Shown here: piece after piece, positions 60,761-64,000 of the stretch
Layout: every line of letters starts with the position of its first letter
Numbering within the stretch: position 1 is the stretch's first letter
Source: Phycisphaerales bacterium UBA1161
GTDB lineage: Bacteria > Planctomycetota > Phycisphaerae > Tepidisphaerales > Tepidisphaeraceae
Direction of reading: 5' to 3'
DNA length: 64,000 nt
Assembly: GCA_002311745.1 (NCBI GenBank)
Contig: DBZL01000055.1
Location: forward strand, 134,883-198,882
Notes under the pieces: generated by a model
The model's input: the letters and a program-made list of their open reading frames with translations, nothing else
Databases searched by the model: none
What the model was told of the DNA's origin: nothing
Translations under genes and position numbers: made by a program

Positions 60761-61095
60761 CGGTTCCGAACGCAAATCTGGCGAAAGTGGACCGGGAGAA
60801 AATCGTGGAATACCTCCTGAATCCATCGCATCCGGACAACGGCGGTAAAGCAAAATTCTTTGCAGCTGCGGGATTTACACGCCAGCATTGGGAAGTCCTG
60901 GCGGCAGCCCTCTGTAAAATGGTGTTGAACGCATCCGTGTCGCGCAGCATAGAATCTTCGCATGGATCGAAGTATCTTGTGGACGGTGAGCTGGTAACAC
61001 CTGATGGCCAGACAGTCGGTGTGCGAACGGTCTGGATCGTCGAGCGGGGAGCGCAGGCTCCGCGTCTGATTACCGCGTATCCGGCGCCAAAGTGA
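60757..61095 (+). CDS. DUF6883 domain protein
   Basis: 112 residues. The order NANLAKVDREKIVEYLLNPS, GGKAKFFAAAGFTRQHWEVL, GSKYLVDGELVTPDGQTVGV and RTVWIVERG with LITAYPAPK is the pattern I associate with the small DUF6883 family, often found beside DUF4926 genes as here. Biochemical function is unknown; the pairing and position behind a defence-type gene suggest a toxin-antitoxin or similar two-gene unit, which is inference. GGAGGAGG precedes ATG 60757 closely. The stop overlaps a possible GTG start of the next frame (GTGA). Confidence 0.7.
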   Translation: MTVPNANLAKVDREKIVEYLLNPSHPDNGGKAKFFAAAGFTRQHWEVLAAALCKMVLNASVSRSIESSHGSKYLVDGELVTPDGQTVGVRTVWIVERGAQAPRLITAYPAPK

Positions 61096-61103
61096 GAGCG
61101 GCC

Positions 61104-61334
61104 ATGATTAAGGAACATGAACGGGTGGTATTGACGCGGGACGTACCTGCCGAGGGGCTGCAAGCGGGGGATGTGGGCACCGTGGTGCACGTTTACGGGG
61201 ACGGTCTCGGCTGCGAGGTTGAGTTCCTGACCCTGGAAGGCCGCACAGCCGCTGTAGTGACGTTGGACCTTAACCAAGTGCGTCAGGTCAGCCCCCGGGA
61301 AATTACCCACGCCCGAGAACTTGCCGCCCGTTGA
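61104..61334 (+). CDS. DUF4926 domain protein, first copy
   Basis: 76 residues: MIKEHERVVLTRDVPAEGLQ, then AGDVGTVVHVYGDGLG, CEVEFLTLEGRTAAVVTLD and HARELAAR, the usual DUF4926 arrangement, an SH3-like small beta barrel. GTG 61092, which overlaps the previous stop, is a possible start, but ATG 61104 matches the normal family N-terminus. It is the likely partner of the DUF6883 protein upstream. A second, shorter relative follows at 61380. Confidence 0.75.
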   Translation: MIKEHERVVLTRDVPAEGLQAGDVGTVVHVYGDGLGCEVEFLTLEGRTAAVVTLDLNQVRQVSPREITHARELAAR

Positions 61335-61379
61335 GCTGTGTCCCCCAACCTCTACGTCAAGACCGCGTAGGAGGCTGGC

Positions 61380-61619
61380 ATGGCAACCAAGCTTAAACTG
61401 CATGAAACGGTCGCGTTGCTCAAGGACCTGCCGCGGGAGGGGCTTCGCCGCGGGCAGGTGGGGACCGTCGTCGCGATTTACAAATCGGGGCGTTGCGAAG
61501 TCGAGTTTGCCGATTCACAGGGACGAACCTTTGCCTTGGCGACGCTTGCGCCTACTCAACTGCTGCGCCTTGCATACGACCGCACGTCCCGGCGCGGCAG
61601 GACCAAATTGGTGGCATAG
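61380..61619 (+). CDS. DUF4926 domain protein, second copy
   Basis: 79 residues, starting at ATG 61380 after a perfect AGGAGG. KLHETVALLKDLPREGLRRG, QVGTVVAIYKSGR, CEVEFADSQGRTFALATLA follow the same pattern as the first copy but are clearly diverged, and the end has a basic RTSRRGRTKLVA tail. It may be an old duplicate or an orphan antitoxin-like partner. Its own ribosome binding site suggests separate translation. Confidence 0.7.
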   Translation: MATKLKLHETVALLKDLPREGLRRGQVGTVVAIYKSGRCEVEFADSQGRTFALATLAPTQLLRLAYDRTSRRGRTKLVA

Positions 61620-61646
61620 GCGCCGCACGCAAGCCCCTCACCCCGA

Positions 61647-61672
61647 CCTCTCCCCGGCGTACCGGGGAGAGG
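61647..61672. repeat. REP-like hairpin (CCTCTCCCCGG type)
   Basis: An 11-base perfect stem (CCTCTCCCCGG at 61647-61657 with its complement at 61662-61672) and a 4-base loop lie in the 61620-61763 gap. The flank CCCCTCACCCCGA resembles palindromic repeats common in many GC-rich genomes. No T run follows, so it is not a clear terminator. Confidence 0.6.
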
Positions 61673-61763
61673 GGCCAGAGCAGCGAAACATCGCAAAAAT
61701 TATCGGACGCCAACCAAACTCGCTCCTATCACGTTGCAGAGAACTCGCCGCCTCGGCCGATAA

Positions 61764-62537
61764 ATGGACCGAGGTGCGCCCGTGTTTCAGCAGCTCTTGA
61801 AGATACTGTCGCATGAGTTGGATTCGACCGCGCTGGTCATGGTGATCGCCGCCGGGGTGGCCGGCCTGATTCTTTGGCTGGTCGGGGCGCGGTACAGCCG
61901 GCCGATCCTCACCCTGGTCGGCGTGGCCTTTGGCACGGTTTTCGGGCTGAAACTGCCGCAATGGTACGGCTGGCACATCGAGCCCATGGCCACGGCCGTG
62001 GCCCTTTCCCTGCTTCTAGGACTCACCGCCTACGGCCTGCATCGGTTATGGGTGGGGGCCTATCTGGGCGTCGCCTGGGTCGCCTGGGTGACGTTCGCGG
62101 CCTGGGTGATGATTGCTGGGGCCGCTCATTGGCAATGGCCGGCGTACGATCTGAGCCAGCCGTTGCCCCAGTATTTATTGGACCTCTACAAGAGCGTGCC
62201 GGATCAGATGCACAAGTGGCTCCCGTACTTGGCCGGCACGGCGGCGGTCAGCGGCTTGGCCCTGGCGATTCTCTTTCCGCGCTTGGGCGCGCTTCTGCTC
62301 TGGAGCACGGTCGGATTCTCCATGCTTTTCTTGAGCGGCTTGATGCTCCTGAGGCGATGGGATCCATCTCTGCTGCAGCGTCTGCCCGACAAGTTCCGGT
62401 ATCAAGCGGCGATCGTCGGCGGGGCGATTGTCGTCGGCGCTTTGGTGCAATGGTGGACGGCGGCCCGTTCCGGCCCCAAATCGCATGAAGAGCACGAATC
62501 CCCCGCCCAGCCAACCGAACTGAGCGCGAGGACCTGA
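61764..62537 (+). CDS. Polytopic membrane protein of unknown function
   Basis: 257 residues with seven or so hydrophobic helices: near 25-40, 50-65, 75-95, 100-120, 150-165, 170-190 and 215-230, each rich in alanine, leucine and glycine. The C-terminal tail is hydrophilic. It resembles the next protein in style, as both have alternating short helices with glycine, but no family was recognised. ATG 61764 is used; GTG 61782 with GAGG upstream is an alternative. The next gene starts 2 bases after its stop. Confidence 0.7.
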   Translation: MDRGAPVFQQLLKILSHELDSTALVMVIAAGVAGLILWLVGARYSRPILTLVGVAFGTVFGLKLPQWYGWHIEPMATAVALSLLLGLTAYGLHRLWVGAYLGVAWVAWVTFAAWVMIAGAAHWQWPAYDLSQPLPQYLLDLYKSVPDQMHKWLPYLAGTAAVSGLALAILFPRLGALLLWSTVGFSMLFLSGLMLLRRWDPSLLQRLPDKFRYQAAIVGGAIVVGALVQWWTAARSGPKSHEEHESPAQPTELSART

Positions 62538-62539
62538 CC

Positions 62540-63235
62540 ATGTTGTTACCCATCCTGGCCGAAGCTTCCGACAAAGCCACCTGGTCGTTCCAATGGCCGC
62601 AGCAGAACGAGCTGCTTACCTGGTGTCAGAACATGATGCCCGGCACGGCGATGCTGCTGATCGTTCTCGGGATCATCTACCTGCTGTTTGGTTACAAGAT
62701 CATCAAGGTGTTGGTGATCCTCAACGCATTGGTGTTGGGCGCCGCGGTCGGCGCTGTCATCGGGCACAAAGGCGAAGCGGCCATCGCCTGCGCGATCATC
62801 GGCGCGTTTGCCGCGGCCGCCATTGCCTGGCCCGCCATGAAATACGCCGTCGCCCTGATGGGCGGTCTCGTCGGCGCGATGCTGGGCGGCATCATCTGGC
62901 ACGCCGCCGCCCTGGAACCCAACCTCGCCTGGGCCGGCGCCCTGGTGGGTTTGGTCGGCTTCGGACTGCTTTCCTTCATCCTCTTCCGCGGCAGCGTCAT
63001 GATGTACACCAGCCTCCAAGGCGCTGTGATGCTGGTCTTTGGCGTTCTGGGTTTGATGTACAAGTACCAGGACATCGCTCCGAAACTGAACAGTCACCTT
63101 CGCGTCGAGCCATTTTTGCTTCCCGCGGCCGTTTTTCTCCCGGCGATGATCGGGCTGATCTTCCAGCAGCATCAGACCTCCCCCGGCGGCGGCGGCGCCG
63201 GTGGCGGCGGCCACGGCGGCGGCGGCAAGAAATAG
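62540..63235 (+). CDS. DUF4203/TM198-like membrane protein
   Basis: 231 residues with seven predicted helices between residues 36 and 205. Segments with GYKIIKVLVILNALVLGAAV, GAFAAAAIAWPAMKYAV, LMGGLVGAMLGGIIWHAAAL and ALVGLVGFGLLSFILFRG match the glycine-alternating helices of the TM7S3/TM198-like domain. The chain ends in a glycine/histidine run. The function of this family in bacteria is unknown. It is coupled to the preceding membrane gene (2-base gap), which may encode a partner. Confidence 0.6.
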   Translation: MLLPILAEASDKATWSFQWPQQNELLTWCQNMMPGTAMLLIVLGIIYLLFGYKIIKVLVILNALVLGAAVGAVIGHKGEAAIACAIIGAFAAAAIAWPAMKYAVALMGGLVGAMLGGIIWHAAALEPNLAWAGALVGLVGFGLLSFILFRGSVMMYTSLQGAVMLVFGVLGLMYKYQDIAPKLNSHLRVEPFLLPAAVFLPAMIGLIFQQHQTSPGGGGAGGGGHGGGGKK

Positions 63236-63398
63236 CTGCTCTCCTCTCCTGCCAAAACTGCACCTGATTTTCCCACGCGGCCACATTTGGCACCTTGCCC
63301 GCCCGGCGGCCAATCCATAAGCTTTTGATATTCAATGAGCTGCATTGATGCCTCCGCGCCGGCCGTTGGCCCCGCGTTTGCATTTGTCTTCTACTCCA

Positions 63399-64000
63399 AT
63401 GCGCTTCGACAAATTCACCATCAAGGCCCAGGAGGCCGTGGCTAAGGCTCAGCAGAGTGCCGAGCAGTCCAACCACGCCGAGATCACCCCTCTGCATCTG
63501 CTCGGCTCGCTGCTGGCGGAAACGGATGGCGTCTTCAAACCTCTCTTGCAGAAGCTGGGCGCCGATCCGGAGCGCCTCGGCGGCATCGTCCTCTCGGAAT
63601 TGGACCGCCTGCCCAAGGCCACGGGTACGCAGACCGGCATCAGCCACGCTCTCAACGACGTTTTCAACCAGGCCCAGAAGGAAGCCGACCGTCTCAAGGA
63701 CGAGTACATCTCCACCGAGCACCTGCTCCTGGCGTTGGCTCAGGTCAAGAGCGATGCCAAGGAGATTTTGTCCGTCAGCGGCGTGAAGCACGATTCGATC
63801 CTGGCCGCCCTCAAGGACGTTCGCGGCGGCCAGCGCGTCACCGATCAGAACCCGGAGGACAAGTACCAGGCCATCCAGCGCTACGGCCGCGATCTGGTGG
63901 AGATGGCCCGCCAGGGCAAGATCGACCCCGTCATCGGCCGCGACGAGGAAATCCGCCGCACCATGCAGGTGCTGGCTCGCCGCACCAAGAACAATCCCGT
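63399..64000 (+). CDS. clpB: ATP-dependent disaggregase ClpB, N-terminal part
   Basis: The first 200 residues of a gene that runs off the window. [19 protein letters not shown] is the typical opening of ClpB, followed by two N-domain repeats ([16 protein letters not shown] and [13 protein letters not shown]), and [20 protein letters not shown]. The end reaches the start of the first ATPase domain with [20 protein letters not shown]. ClpB, with DnaK, rescues aggregated proteins after heat stress. The 163 bases upstream hold no clear heat-shock operator; neither the CIRCE pattern nor a sigma-32 box was seen. Confidence 0.95.
   Translation, partial: MRFDKFTIKAQEAVAKAQQSAEQSNHAEITPLHLLGSLLAETDGVFKPLLQKLGADPERLGGIVLSELDRLPKATGTQTGISHALNDVFNQAQKEADRLKDEYISTEHLLLALAQVKSDAKEILSVSGVKHDSILAALKDVRGGQRVTDQNPEDKYQAIQRYGRDLVEMARQGKIDPVIGRDEEIRRTMQVLARRTKNNP

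Noticed and set aside
63236..63398. CIRCE or sigma-54 promoter before clpB
   Set aside because: TTAGCACTC-type inverted repeats are absent. TGGCAC occurs at about 63291, but the TTGC that follows is too close to match a -24/-12 site.

Overview
The window is GC-rich, gene-dense bacterial DNA that fits a planctomycete, most likely class Phycisphaerae. The signs are a fused lpxC-fabZ gene next to lpxA, a PEP-CTERM surface protein, many short predicted exported proteins, a large exopolysaccharide/LPS gene set, and dispersed heptamer-type repeats. This assignment is inference from gene content; no rRNA or marker tree was available.

Region by region. 1-5.3 kb: the start of nuoA (leftward), a heptamer inverted repeat, a glycosyltransferase, a membrane protein, a PpiC-type lipoprotein, an aminotransferase and a methyltransferase-like protein. 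5.3-8.5 kb: a CHAD protein facing lpxC/fabZ-lpxA (lipid A). 8.6-33.3 kb: a surface polysaccharide region with a flippase (Wzx-like), a polymerase (Wzy-like), about ten glycosyltransferases (two of them domain fusions), methyltransferases, a sulfotransferase, a sugar epimerase, a PAS membrane sensor, an exported phosphodiesterase, acpS and hflX. 33.4-41.2 kb: housekeeping genes (accD, an isolated atpD, a trpG/pabA amidotransferase) with a spermidine-synthase-like membrane protein, a phosphatase homologue that has lost its catalytic residues, and a lone response regulator. 41.2-42.9 kb: a PEP-CTERM gene with a good promoter, a 210-base leader that can fold into a long hairpin, and a clear terminator. 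42.9-48.8 kb: a leftward run of an ABC exporter, a YfgM-like protein, rluD, tatA, a secretin-N-domain protein and proC. 48.8-57.8 kb: a polytopic membrane protein, a GspE-N-domain protein, miaA, hsp20 (with a sigma-54-like promoter), queG, a HEAT-repeat exported protein, a CbiX-like chelatase and a FlaA1/CapD-like nucleotide-sugar dehydratase. 57.8-61.7 kb: an accessory, defence-like segment with a TIR/NB-ARC/TPR protein, a vestigial DNA-methylase tail, and a DUF6883-DUF4926-DUF4926 set. 61.7-64 kb: two membrane proteins and the start of clpB.

Working together: the lipid A genes, Wzx/Wzy, glycosyltransferases, methyl- and sulfo-transferases and nucleotide-sugar enzymes together suggest a decorated, probably sulfated and O-methylated or acetylated surface glycan. 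The strongest candidates for something new are the TIR-NLR segment at 57.8-61.7 kb, the folded leader of the PEP-CTERM gene, the kinase-glycosyltransferase fusion at 17.9-20.3 kb, and a recurring class of heptamer-tandem inverted repeats. All functional calls rest on reading motifs by eye; no database search was run.
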